Positions 1 to 7,129 of a DNA stretch of 51,351 nucleotides are shown piece by piece; position 1 is the stretch's first letter, and each line of letters begins with the position of its first letter. Source of the DNA: Sulfurimonas sp. (GTDB lineage: Bacteria > Campylobacterota > Campylobacteria > Campylobacterales > Sulfurimonadaceae); contig NZ_JALOAA010000015.1 in the NCBI RefSeq assembly GCF_023229025.1, positions 1 through 51,351 on the forward strand. The letters are read 5' to 3'. The notes under the pieces were generated by a model, which saw nothing but the letters and a program-made list of their open reading frames with translations, made no database searches and was not told where the DNA came from. Made by a program: the position numbers and the translations under genes.

Positions 1-353
1 AGAAAAAAGATATGGAGATAGCTTACAAAGTGGCATCTCTTACAAAATCAAACTGCGTTGTATATGTTAAAAACTCTGCTATGGTAGCAGTTGGAATGGG
101 CATGACAAGCCGTGTTGATGCTTCACAGTGCGCCTTGAAAAAAGCTAAAGAGATGGGGCTTGACGTAACGGGTGCCGCACTTGCAAGCGAAGCGTTCTTT
201 CCATTTCGTGATAGCATAGATGCAGCTGCAGAAGCGGGCGTAAAAAGCGTAATAGAGCCAGGCGGAAGTATCCGTGATGACGAGATTATAGAGGCTGCAA
301 ACGAGTTTGGCATGAGCTTGTATTTCTCTGAAGTTCGCCATTTTCTACATTAA
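1..353 (+). CDS. purH: Bifunctional purine biosynthesis protein PurH, C-terminal part (5' end outside window)
   Basis: This is the carboxy-terminal end of AICAR transformylase/IMP cyclohydrolase, which catalyses the last two steps of IMP synthesis in the cytosol. The reading frame is open to the left edge, so the ATG at 12 is internal and not a start. The visible about 117 residues carry the family's K-S-N motif after the helix (TKSNCVVYVKN), the GMTSRVDA stretch, the SEAFFPFRDSID segment and the terminal VIEPGGSIRDDE region, all hallmarks of the transformylase domain. It ends at TAA and is followed by a strong hairpin at 365-389. The cyclohydrolase domain lies outside the window. Confidence 0.95.
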   Translation, partial: KKDMEIAYKVASLTKSNCVVYVKNSAMVAVGMGMTSRVDASQCALKKAKEMGLDVTGAALASEAFFPFRDSIDAAAEAGVKSVIEPGGSIRDDEIIEAANEFGMSLYFSEVRHFLH

Positions 354-364
354 ATATATCTCTA

Positions 365-389
365 AGTCAAGCACTCTGCTTGACTCTTT
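365..389 (+). terminator. Rho-independent terminator after purH
   Basis: A perfect 8-bp stem (agtcaagc / gcttgact) with a 5-nt loop sits 12 nt after the purH stop and is followed by CTTT. It fits an intrinsic terminator, although the U-tract is short. Confidence 0.7.
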
Positions 390-405
390 AAAGACAAACA
401 AAGCG

Positions 406-420
406 TATGCAAAAAGCATA
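406..420 (-). terminator. Possible weak terminator for the reverse-strand small gene
   Basis: A perfect tatgc-AAAAA-gcata hairpin lies about 25 nt beyond the stop of the reverse gene at 445-687. On the reverse strand it is followed by a T-rich run (cgctttgtttgtcttt). The 5-bp stem is weak, so the call is tentative. Confidence 0.35.
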
Positions 421-444
421 GACTCTCTTAAGAATATTAAAAAA

Positions 445-687
445 TTATTTTTCTTTGCTTTCTTCTTCTTGAAATAAATTCCAAAACCATACACTAGGTG
501 CTAATACTGTTTCGATGACCGCACTTACGACCGTTGCAGGAGCATAATAAAATGTTGATGATGCTGTGCCATCTTTTCCCATCTCTTTTACAAATGAAGT
601 TGTAGCCGAATAATATTTAATTTTATCGGCATTAACCGTACTGCTCAATAGTAACCCCACAACCAATAAAAACATTATCTTCCTCAT
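445..687 (-). CDS. Small predicted secreted protein of unknown function
   Basis: An 80-residue protein that I do not recognise. It starts with a classical Sec signal peptide: basic MRK, a hydrophobic core (IMFLLVVGLLLSS), and a probable signal peptidase I site after VNA at about residue 20. The mature part is about 60 residues, with aromatic residues (YYSATTSF, FYYAPATVV) and a hydrophobic middle, and it ends in a charged EEESKEK tail. No lipobox cysteine is present. A GGAG sequence precedes the ATG by 5 nt. It is transcribed divergently from htpX with 88 nt between them. It may be periplasmic or membrane-associated; no function is assigned. Confidence 0.7.
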   Translation of the reverse strand: MRKIMFLLVVGLLLSSTVNADKIKYYSATTSFVKEMGKDGTASSTFYYAPATVVSAVIETVLAPSVWFWNLFQEEESKEK

Positions 688-775
688 AGCAACTCCATGT
701 AATAATTTTGAGATTATTCTACCATATTATTTACTTATATATCTTAAAATTCTTAAAATTTTAAAGGGGAAAACA

Positions 776-1651
776 ATGTTTAAAAGAATAGGGCTTTTTT
801 TGCTCACAAACTTGGGGATAATAATTGTTTTAGGTGTTGTTGTCAATATTTTCGGACTGAACAATTTTTTAAATGAAAACGGACTGGATTTAGTTTCTCT
901 TTTTGTTTTCTCTCTGGTAGTAGGCTTCACAGGCTCAATAATCTCACTTCTTATGTCAAAAAAAATGGCCAAGATGGCGGTGGGAGCGAGAGTTATAATA
1001 AATCCAACAAATCAGGAAGAGCTGTGGTTAATGGAGAGCGTTGCCAAGATGTCTGCAAAAGCCGGCATAAAGATGCCAGAAGTAGCGATATTTGAAGATA
1101 TGAGTCCAAACGCTTTTGCAACAGGAGCTTTTAAAAATGATGCTTTAGTTGCGGTAAGCCGCGGGCTTTTAGGAAGCATGAATAAAAAAGAGGTCGAGGC
1201 GGTACTTGGACACGAGATAGGTCACGTTGCAAACGGAGATATGGTAACTCTTACCCTTCTGCAAGGTGTTGTCAATACTTTTGTGGTATTTTTTGCCCGT
1301 ATTATAGGCTATGTGATTGACAGAGTAATTCTGAAAAACAGAAGCGAAGGAGTAGGCATCGGCTATATGGTTGCAACTATTTTAGCTGAGATAGTATTGG
1401 GTGTGCTAGCCATGATGATAGTGATGGCTTTTTCTAGGTATAGAGAGTATAGAGCTGATGAGGCAGGCGCATATCTCTCAACTCGTGATAATATGATAGC
1501 CGCGCTTCAAGCACTTGCACGCTCGAAGCAGAAGCCGCATCTTCCGGAGTCAATAAAGGCTTTTGGAATTAATGGTAAAGGGCTCGTGGCACTTTTTAGT
1601 ACGCATCCTCCACTTGAGGATAGAATAGAGAAGCTAAAAAGAGTGCAATAA
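776..1651 (+). CDS. htpX: Membrane zinc metalloprotease HtpX (peptidase M48)
   Basis: HtpX is an inner-membrane zinc endopeptidase that degrades misfolded membrane proteins and complements FtsH, also encoded here. The 291 residues show two N-terminal membrane segments (about 6-28 and 38-60), the zinc motif HEIGH with H146, E147 and H150, two further hydrophobic segments (about 155-178 and 190-215), and the downstream SRYREYRADEAGA stretch that supplies the third zinc ligand. Length is normal for the family. An AAGGGG Shine-Dalgarno sequence lies just upstream. The next operon, cbpA-hspR, begins 78 nt downstream with its own promoter, placing three stress and quality-control genes together. 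Confidence 0.95.
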   Translation: MFKRIGLFLLTNLGIIIVLGVVVNIFGLNNFLNENGLDLVSLFVFSLVVGFTGSIISLLMSKKMAKMAVGARVIINPTNQEELWLMESVAKMSAKAGIKMPEVAIFEDMSPNAFATGAFKNDALVAVSRGLLGSMNKKEVEAVLGHEIGHVANGDMVTLTLLQGVVNTFVVFFARIIGYVIDRVILKNRSEGVGIGYMVATILAEIVLGVLAMMIVMAFSRYREYRADEAGAYLSTRDNMIAALQALARSKQKPHLPESIKAFGINGKGLVALFSTHPPLEDRIEKLKRVQ

Positions 1652-1652
1652 A

Positions 1653-1673
1653 GTTGATTGACTTCCACTCAAC
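1653..1673. promoter_or_regulatory. HAIR-like inverted repeat, probable HspR operator
   Basis: GTTGATT-N7-ACTCAAC closely matches the HspR recognition element CTTGAGT-N7-ACTCAAG: the TTGA and ACTCAA cores and the exact 7-nt spacer are kept. It overlaps the -35 hexamer of the promoter driving cbpA-hspR, so autorepression by HspR is the natural reading. Confidence 0.7.
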
Positions 1674-1687
1674 TCTTATGATATAAT
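1658..1687 (+). promoter_or_regulatory. Sigma70-type promoter of cbpA-hspR
   Basis: TTGACT (1658-1663) and TATAAT (1682-1687) are separated by 18 nt. The expected start near 1694 gives a leader of about 36 nt before the cbpA ATG. The -35 box lies inside the HAIR-like repeat. Confidence 0.7.
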
Positions 1688-1729
1688 TTTGCTTAAATAA
1701 ACAGTAATATAAATTTTAGGAAAAAAATA

Positions 1730-2626
1730 ATGAGTAAATCTTTATACGAAACATTAGAGATCTCTGAAGGTGCAAGTGAAGCAGAGATAAAAAAGGCGTA
1801 CAGAAAATTAGCAAGAAAGTATCATCCTGACGTAAACAAAGAAAAAGATGCGGAAGATAAATTTAAAGAGATTAATGCCGCATATGAGATTTTAAGCGAT
1901 AAAGAAAAGAAGGCGCAGTATGACATGCATGGGGATAACATGTTTGGCGGGCAGAATTTCCATGACTTTTCGCAATCTTACGGTGGGGGGCAAGCTGATT
2001 TAGATGAAATCCTAAGAAGTATGTTCTCAGGCGGCGGTGGATTTGGAAGCAGTGGATTTGGCGGCGGCGGATTTAGTAGTAGAGGTTTTGGCGGCGGCGG
2101 TTTTTCGCACCAAGAACAGCCAAATCTTGATATAGAGACAAGCGTTACTATACCCTTTAGTGTCTCGATTTTAGGCGGTTCACACTCTGTTTCGATTAAT
2201 GCGGATAGATTTGACATTAAAATTCCGGCAGGCGTGAAAAGCGGTGAGAAGATGCGCGTTAAAGGAAAAGGGCATGCGCAGGGTGGAAGAGCAGGCGATC
2301 TCTTTTTAAAGATAAATGTTGCTCCGAGTCCGGAATATATTAGAGAAGATGACGATTTGATTAAAAAGTTTGATCTGCCTCTTTATGCGGCGCTTTTTGG
2401 CGATAAAGTCTCTATAAAGACTTTGGATAAAGAGATTAAATTAAAAATTCCACAAAATACTAAAAACACTCAGAGATTTCGCGTAAAAGAGATGGGTGCG
2501 ATGAATCGTAAGACAAAAGTGCGTGGAGATTTATATCTTGAAGCCAATATAGTTCTACCAAAGGTTGAAGATTTGGATGAAAAATTGATAGAATTAATGA
2601 AAGAGAAGTTGCCTAAAGATATATAG
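1730..2626 (+). CDS. cbpA: DnaJ-like co-chaperone CbpA
   Basis: A J-domain co-chaperone that stimulates DnaK ATPase and delivers substrates. The J domain spans residues 3-68 with the diagnostic HPD at 32-34. A Gly/Phe-rich linker follows (about 85-125, repeated GGGGF units), then the C-terminal substrate-binding beta domains (about 130-290). The four CxxCxGxG zinc repeats of true DnaJ are absent, which places it with CbpA (298 aa, usual length about 290-310). An AGGA Shine-Dalgarno sequence precedes the ATG. It is followed after 48 nt by hspR, and the pair matches the cbpA-hspR heat-shock operon of Helicobacter, where HspR represses its own operon. Confidence 0.92.
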   Translation: MSKSLYETLEISEGASEAEIKKAYRKLARKYHPDVNKEKDAEDKFKEINAAYEILSDKEKKAQYDMHGDNMFGGQNFHDFSQSYGGGQADLDEILRSMFSGGGGFGSSGFGGGGFSSRGFGGGGFSHQEQPNLDIETSVTIPFSVSILGGSHSVSINADRFDIKIPAGVKSGEKMRVKGKGHAQGGRAGDLFLKINVAPSPEYIREDDDLIKKFDLPLYAALFGDKVSIKTLDKEIKLKIPQNTKNTQRFRVKEMGAMNRKTKVRGDLYLEANIVLPKVEDLDEKLIELMKEKLPKDI

Positions 2627-2674
2627 GCTCATGAGCAGTAATTTTCTGCAAAATAAAATTAAGGAGAAGAAAAG

Positions 2675-3052
2675 ATGATACATCCGTACGACGAACCTGT
2701 TTATTTGATTAGTATTGTTGCGAAAGTTTTAGATATACATCCGCAAACTCTAAGGCAGTATGAGAGAGAAAATCTTATAACTCCATCAAGATCAAATGGT
2801 AGGATAAGGCTATACTCTCAAAAAGATATAGATAGGATTAAGTTGATTTTGAGGTTGACTCGTGAACTTGGGGTAAACTTGGCAGGGGTTGATATCATTT
2901 TAAGATTAAAAGAGAATGTTGATAATATGGAGCAAGATATCATAGATCTTAAAAATGAGGTTTTAAAAGCTAAAAACTCTCAAACAGTCTCTAGTGATAA
3001 AGCGTTAGTAACTAAAAAAAGTCTCTATGAGATGATAATTTTTGAAGATTAA
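2675..3052 (+). CDS. hspR: MerR-family heat-shock repressor HspR
   Basis: A 125-residue MerR-type regulator. The N-terminal winged helix-turn-helix (about residues 8-75) includes the HspR-like signature HPQTLRQYERENLITPSRS and the wing RIRLYSQKDIDRI. A coiled-coil dimerisation helix follows (about 80-112). No cysteine sensor motif or effector-binding domain is present, as expected for HspR, which senses chaperone availability rather than a ligand. It has a strong AAGGAG Shine-Dalgarno sequence. It is the second gene after cbpA, and a HAIR-like repeat overlies their shared promoter at 1653-1673. The dnaK end at the right edge and htpX upstream are plausible members of the same regulon, but I saw no operator for either. 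Confidence 0.92.
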   Translation: MIHPYDEPVYLISIVAKVLDIHPQTLRQYERENLITPSRSNGRIRLYSQKDIDRIKLILRLTRELGVNLAGVDIILRLKENVDNMEQDIIDLKNEVLKAKNSQTVSSDKALVTKKSLYEMIIFED

Positions 3053-3064
3053 CTATTTTGTAGA

Positions 3065-4342
3065 CTATTTCTCTTTAAGTCTTTTTATATCTGCTCCAAC
3101 ATTTTGAAGTTTCTTCTCTAGAGAGTCATAGCCTCTATCAAGATGATAAATACGATGTACATCAGTTACCCCATCTGCAACAAGTCCAGCTAAAACAAGT
3201 GCACTTGAGGCTCTTAAATCAGTTGCCATAACATCTGTACCGCTTAATTTTGACCTTCCGTTTACGGTTGCTATATTTGCATTTAGTGTTATATCTGCAC
3301 CCATTCGTTGAAGTTCGCTTACATGCATAAACCTGTTTTCAAAAAGCCTCTCTTCTATGATAGAAGTGCCATTTGCTTGTGTTGCTAGTGCTAAAAATTG
3401 AGCCTGCATATCTGTTGGAAATGCCGGATACTCTTGGGTTACTATTTTGACCGGTTTTATAATTTCTGAGGGGTGTATAGTTATCTTATTCTGAGTTATT
3501 GTAAATTTACTTCCCATCTCTTGGAGTTTAGATAAAACAGCATCAAGGTGTTTGGCATTTACATCTTTTAGTGTTAACTCTGACCTAGTTATTGCAGCTG
3601 CACAGAGATAAGTTCCCGCTTCGATGCGATCAGGGATAACATTAAACTCATCAATATGTAGAAGTTTTCCGGCACTTCCATGAATTTTTAAAACAGCAGT
3701 AGCAATTCCCTCTATCCTTATGCCGTTCTTATTTAGAATCTCACAAAGTTGAACGACCTCAGGCTCTCTTGCTGCATTTGTAATTGTAGTTACTCCATCT
3801 GCAAGAGCTGCCGCCATTATTATATTTGCAGTACCCGTAACGGTTATTTTGTCAAAAATAATATCACATCCCTTTAGACCTTGCGGGGCAGTTGCATGTA
3901 TATAACCGGCTTCAATATTAATTATAGCGCCCATCTGTTCTAGTGCTTTTAAGTGCAAATCAACTGGACGTTGTCCTATAGCACAACCTCCCGGAAGTGA
4001 GACTTCGCAATGCCCAAACCTAGCTAAAATAGGACCTAGAACAAGGATAGATGCACGCATAGTTTTTACTATGTCATATGTTGCTTTTGTCTGAGTCAGA
4101 GTTGTTGTGTCAACTGTTGTTACATTCTCTTCTTGGCTCCATGATGATGAACACTTCGCGCCTAAGTTCGAGAGAAGCTTCAATAGAGTATTTATATCCG
4201 CAACATGTGGAAGGTTTTTTATAGTTACACTGTTTTTAGCTAATATTGTCATAGCTATCAGCGGAAGGGAAGCATTTTTAGCACCGGAAATTTTTATCTC
4301 TCCACTTAGAGAGGCAACTTTTTTAATCTGTAAGTAATCCAT
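3065..4342 (-). CDS. murA: UDP-N-acetylglucosamine 1-carboxyvinyltransferase MurA
   Basis: MurA transfers enolpyruvate from PEP to UDP-GlcNAc, the first committed step of peptidoglycan synthesis in the cytosol. The 425-residue length is typical. The N-terminal ISGAKNASLPLI motif (with the K22-N23 pair), the loop PGGCAIGQRPVDLH with catalytic Cys120, and DRIEAGTY plus EYPAFPTDMQAQ in the second half are all present. Because the loop residue is Cys, not Asp, the enzyme should be of the fosfomycin-sensitive type. It converges with hspR with 12 nt between stop codons and has no obvious operon partner. Confidence 0.97.
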   Translation of the reverse strand: MDYLQIKKVASLSGEIKISGAKNASLPLIAMTILAKNSVTIKNLPHVADINTLLKLLSNLGAKCSSSWSQEENVTTVDTTTLTQTKATYDIVKTMRASILVLGPILARFGHCEVSLPGGCAIGQRPVDLHLKALEQMGAIINIEAGYIHATAPQGLKGCDIIFDKITVTGTANIIMAAALADGVTTITNAAREPEVVQLCEILNKNGIRIEGIATAVLKIHGSAGKLLHIDEFNVIPDRIEAGTYLCAAAITRSELTLKDVNAKHLDAVLSKLQEMGSKFTITQNKITIHPSEIIKPVKIVTQEYPAFPTDMQAQFLALATQANGTSIIEERLFENRFMHVSELQRMGADITLNANIATVNGRSKLSGTDVMATDLRASSALVLAGLVADGVTDVHRIYHLDRGYDSLEKKLQNVGADIKRLKEK

Positions 4343-4397
4343 AATAATCTTTTTGTTTTAAATGTGAAATTGTATCTAAAATAGTTTTGCTTTTTGG

Positions 4398-4403
4398 TAT
4401 AAT
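4398..4403 (+). promoter_or_regulatory. Extended -10 element (GGTATAAT) before the 4429-7083 gene run
   Basis: TTTTTGGTATAAT lies 26 nt before the start codon at 4429. The same TGGTATAAT arrangement recurs before the genes at 17058 and 30155. No clear -35 box is seen, which is common in Campylobacterota promoters. Confidence 0.55.
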
Positions 4404-4428
4404 CACTTAAGTAGAGCTAGGAGTAGTG

Positions 4429-4857
4429 ATGAGTACAGCTTTAGATAGATTAAAAAGTATTACAAATAAAATCTCTAGTTATGAACGTGCTAGAAAAGAT
4501 AATTTGCTTCTTTTGCAAAATCTCTATAATGAGCTTGGAATAAATGAGAAAGTTGATGTTTTTAGCGACCTATTTAATTTTAAAGCAATAAACCTCTCCG
4601 GAGCTTCACTCCTTAGCGAAAATCTCGGTGAGATTAAAAAAGACAAGTATATGCAGATACTCGCAATTGGCTACGATAAAGAAGCAGTTGTAAAGAGTAA
4701 AAATATATCTTTGGGCTACTTTGGAAAAGCTCAAAACGTTGATGAGAAGTTAAAGAACAAAATAGTAGAGTTTATTATCCGTTTTAGGTTTGAAAAGAGC
4801 TTTATGACGCTTGAACACTACTACTCCATGCTGGAGTCTTTTAAAGCAAATGAGTAA
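4429..4857 (+). CDS. Conserved-looking hypothetical soluble protein
   Basis: A 142-residue protein that I do not recognise. The N-terminal 40 residues are helical and charged (MSTALDRLKSITNKISSYERARKDN) and could form a coiled coil. A mixed region follows (NLSGASLLSENLGEIKKDKYMQILAIGYD), then a basic helical C-terminus rich in aromatics (FIIRFRFEKSF, LEHYYSMLESF). No signal peptide or membrane segment is present. I chose ATG 4429 over the adjoining GTG 4426 because the AGGAG at 4419-4423 is only 2 nt from the GTG. The stop overlaps the next gene's ATG by 8 nt, so the two are translationally coupled. Function unknown. Confidence 0.75.
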   Translation: MSTALDRLKSITNKISSYERARKDNLLLLQNLYNELGINEKVDVFSDLFNFKAINLSGASLLSENLGEIKKDKYMQILAIGYDKEAVVKSKNISLGYFGKAQNVDEKLKNKIVEFIIRFRFEKSFMTLEHYYSMLESFKANE

Positions 4858-5389
4858 ATTCTACCTTCTACTTTGGCTTATATGGGCATCTCGCCTTACA
4901 TTTTTTAGTATTTTTTTTGCTGCACTTCTCTCATCTTTAGTAACTATATTTATATATTTTTATAGAGGTATGCCAGAGCTTAGTAGTGAGGTTTACGGTG
5001 CACTTTTTGATATTTTTTTATTTTGGTTCCCTATTTTTTGGTCTTTAACAATTCTGCTGACTCTCTTTAGAGGCTTAAAATATATTTTTAATATCTGCTT
5101 GGGAGGTTTTGAGCTTAAGCTTTTGACATGTGACGGTAAGAGCGAGATAGAGCAGATAGGTTATGGGGATTTAGTAAAAGTTTGGAGAAAATGGCTCATG
5201 TTAATAGTGTGGCTGGTAGGTTCTATTATGATTTTAGCACTTATCTATACAAACCTTTTAACATCATACAGTGGAGTGTTTGAGTGGTTTAACATCTACT
5301 GGCTCTACGGTTTCATACTTCTAAGCGGATACTTCTCATTTATCATCATGAGTTCTAAATGTGACAAAATAAAGATTGTTGCATGTTGA
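4850..5389 (+). CDS. Predicted integral membrane protein of unknown function
   Basis: A 179-residue protein starting MSKFYLLLWLIWASR. Four hydrophobic stretches are evident: about 4-36, 52-75, 116-140 and 145-168. A soluble loop of about 35 residues lies between the second and third (CLGGFELKLLTCDGKSEIEQ). The tail has two cysteines (SKCDKIKIVAC). A longer reading from a TTG at 4811 is possible, but it would overlap the previous gene by 47 nt and has no Shine-Dalgarno sequence; ATG 4850 is the better start. It overlaps both neighbours by a few bases, so it belongs to the same operon. No family assignment; perhaps the membrane partner of the 4429 product. Confidence 0.75.
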   Translation: MSKFYLLLWLIWASRLTFFSIFFAALLSSLVTIFIYFYRGMPELSSEVYGALFDIFLFWFPIFWSLTILLTLFRGLKYIFNICLGGFELKLLTCDGKSEIEQIGYGDLVKVWRKWLMLIVWLVGSIMILALIYTNLLTSYSGVFEWFNIYWLYGFILLSGYFSFIIMSSKCDKIKIVAC

Positions 5390-6102
5390 TATTTTTGGAT
5401 TTAGAGACAACAGGCTTAGACAGCAGCGACAAAATCTGCTCTATAGGCATAATCGGAGTTCAAAATACTCAAACTACCTCAATATATGAACTTCTAAACG
5501 AAGGTAAAAAAATCTCATCTAAAGCTTCAAGCATAAATCATATTACAAATGAGATGATTAAAGGCAAGCCCATGCTAAAACAGAGCAATGCATGGAGATT
5601 TCTACAAGAGTTTAATAATGAAAACTCGACAATAGTTGCGCATAAGGCAGGCTTTGATCTTGCTATGCTTCAAGCCTCAGGGTTTACATGGCATGGTAAA
5701 ATAGTTGATACGCTTAGAGTTACAAAGCATCTTATTGCTGAGTGTGAGCAGTTCTCTTTGCAGTTTTTAAGATATGAGTTAAAACTCTATAGGCATGAGC
5801 AAAAAGAGGCTTTGGCTTGCTCCATAGATGAAACTGCTATAGTTGCACACAGTGCACTTGGTGACGCTCTTGTTGTCAAGCTTCTTTACCAGTACCTCTT
5901 AGAGATAAAGGATAAAGAGAGATTAATTGAATTAACGCAAAAATATGTAGTGATGCAAAAGTTTGATTTTGGAAAATATAGCGGTCGATATATTGAGGAG
6001 ATAAGCATGGTTGACAGGGGTTATCTGGAGTGGATGCTTTTAAATATTGCCGACTTGGATGAAGATTTGAGATATACACTTAAAAGATATTTACATGATT
6101 GA
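5383..6102 (+). CDS. DnaQ-like 3'-5' exonuclease (DEDDh type), exonuclease X-like
   Basis: A 239-residue nuclease of the DEDDh superfamily. ExoI contains DLETTGL (residues 6-12) with the two metal-binding acids. ExoII is VAHKAGFDLAML. ExoIII is HSALGDALVV with the His-x4-Asp spacing. After the nuclease domain (about 1-170), the C-terminal segment FDFGKYSGRYIEEISMVDRG and YLEWMLLN resembles the small accessory module found at the end of exonuclease X-like proteins. It likely removes 3' nucleotides from DNA in repair. It is not a DNA polymerase III epsilon subunit by context. Its ATG overlaps the preceding stop by 7 nt and it is followed closely by the 6138 gene. Confidence 0.8.
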   Translation: MLIFLDLETTGLDSSDKICSIGIIGVQNTQTTSIYELLNEGKKISSKASSINHITNEMIKGKPMLKQSNAWRFLQEFNNENSTIVAHKAGFDLAMLQASGFTWHGKIVDTLRVTKHLIAECEQFSLQFLRYELKLYRHEQKEALACSIDETAIVAHSALGDALVVKLLYQYLLEIKDKERLIELTQKYVVMQKFDFGKYSGRYIEEISMVDRGYLEWMLLNIADLDEDLRYTLKRYLHD

Positions 6103-6137
6103 TGTGTTATACTTCAATCAAAAAACAAAGGAGTGTT

Positions 6138-6503
6138 TTGAGAGTAGCCGTTGAGTGCAAATCCCCTTTAATGCAAAGGTCATTAGAACTATTTTTAGGT
6201 AAGTACCTTACTCCCGTCAAAAATTGTGATATTCTTATTAGGGATGCAAAATGTTTTGAAGATGAGAGATGTTTTTATATCTCAAGCGATAAAGAGGCGG
6301 ATTTAGTTAAACCTTTTTCAAAGTCTCAACTGATTTTAGCGCTTGAAAAAAGATATAAAGAGATGAATATATCAGAGACCAAAGAGAGTGTTTTAGAAGA
6401 GGAAACTATTGATTTTGAAATTTTAGAAAAACGTATTGAACAATTAAGTAAAGAGTATCAGGCAAATATTTTAAAAGCAGTGCGCGCATTTTATGAAAAG
6501 TAA
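6138..6503 (+). CDS. Small protein resembling a truncated response-regulator receiver domain
   Basis: A 121-residue protein not assigned to a known family. The TTG start at 6138 is chosen because AAGGAG (6128-6133) lies 4 nt upstream; an in-frame ATG at 6102 has no Shine-Dalgarno sequence. The N-terminus (RVAVECKSPLMQRSLELFL) looks like receiver strand 1 and helix 1 but without the acidic pair. CDILIRDA resembles the strand bearing the phospho-Asp. ADLVKPFSKSQLILALEK resembles the conserved Lys-Pro-Phe segment and last helix. Only about 28 residues separate the Asp from the Lys-Pro, about half the normal distance, so central elements are missing. The C-terminus is a charged helix. It overlaps rsmD by 11 nt. 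Confidence 0.65.
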   Translation: MRVAVECKSPLMQRSLELFLGKYLTPVKNCDILIRDAKCFEDERCFYISSDKEADLVKPFSKSQLILALEKRYKEMNISETKESVLEEETIDFEILEKRIEQLSKEYQANILKAVRAFYEK

Positions 6504-7083
6504 AGTAATAAATAAAAAAATAATATCGGGAAAATTTAAAAACAAAACTCTAAAACTCCCCTCAAAAACAACTACAAGAAGCTCAAAGGCGATAGTGCTT
6601 GAGTCCTTTTTTAACACTCTGCAGTTTGAGATAATTGACTCTACTTTTGTAGAACTCTTCTCGGGTAGCGGCTCTATCGGGCTAGAAGCACTTAGTCGGG
6701 GTGCAAAAAAGATTATATTTATGGAGCGTGACCGCCAAGCCCTAAAGATTTTAAAAGAGAACATCGCTCAAACCGACCCCTCTTTATGCGAGATATATAG
6801 CGGTGATACATTTTCAAATATCACAAGTGTCGTAAAGTCACTGCAGAAAAAAAATGAGCAGGCTTATTTTTACATTGACCCGCCATTTAATATAAGAGAG
6901 GGGATGGAGGATATTTATGATAAAACTATCTCTTTGATAGCCTCTTTGCCAAGCGAGTGTGTAAAGCTTATAATAATTGAGCACATGAGCGGTTTAGAAA
7001 TTCCTGAAAATATTGGTACCTATAGAATAAAAAAATCTAAAAAATTTGGAAACACCTCTCTGACCTATCTTCAAAGTGAATAA
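6493..7083 (+). CDS. rsmD: 16S rRNA (guanine-N2)-methyltransferase RsmD
   Basis: RsmD methylates G966 of 16S rRNA (E. coli numbering) during 30S assembly, using S-adenosylmethionine. The 196 residues show the basic N-terminus with ISGKFKNKTLKLP, the linker TTTRSSKAIVLESFFN (usually RPTxxRVREALFN), the SAM-binding motif LFSGSGSIGLEALSRGA, the acidic strand end FMERD, and the catalytic YIDPPFN. Size and motif order fit the family. It is the last gene of the 4429-7083 run and its start overlaps the upstream gene, so it shares transcription with the uncharacterised proteins. The flgI sigma54-type promoter begins 3 nt after its stop. Confidence 0.93.
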   Translation: MKSKVINKKIISGKFKNKTLKLPSKTTTRSSKAIVLESFFNTLQFEIIDSTFVELFSGSGSIGLEALSRGAKKIIFMERDRQALKILKENIAQTDPSLCEIYSGDTFSNITSVVKSLQKKNEQAYFYIDPPFNIREGMEDIYDKTISLIASLPSECVKLIIIEHMSGLEIPENIGTYRIKKSKKFGNTSLTYLQSE

Positions 7084-7085
7084 AG

Positions 7086-7100
7086 TGGAATAAATATTGC
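7086..7100 (+). promoter_or_regulatory. Sigma54-type promoter of flgI
   Basis: TGGAAT-N5-TTGC has the obligatory GG-N10-GC spacing and matches the GGAA...TTGCTTT flavour of Campylobacterota RpoN promoters. A start about 12 nt downstream would leave a leader of roughly 18 nt before the flgI ATG at 7130. Confidence 0.75.
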
Positions 7101-7129
7101 TTTAACATCGTTATATTGAAGGATTAGCG

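Noticed and set aside
2017..2105. GGC-rich repeats in cbpA as a separate tandem repeat element
   Set aside because: They encode the Gly/Phe linker normal for J-domain proteins; reading frame and length are ordinary.
4811..4849. Upstream TTG extension of the membrane protein at 4850
   Set aside because: It would overlap the previous gene by 47 nt with no Shine-Dalgarno sequence, and the ATG at 4850 gives a natural hydrophobic start.
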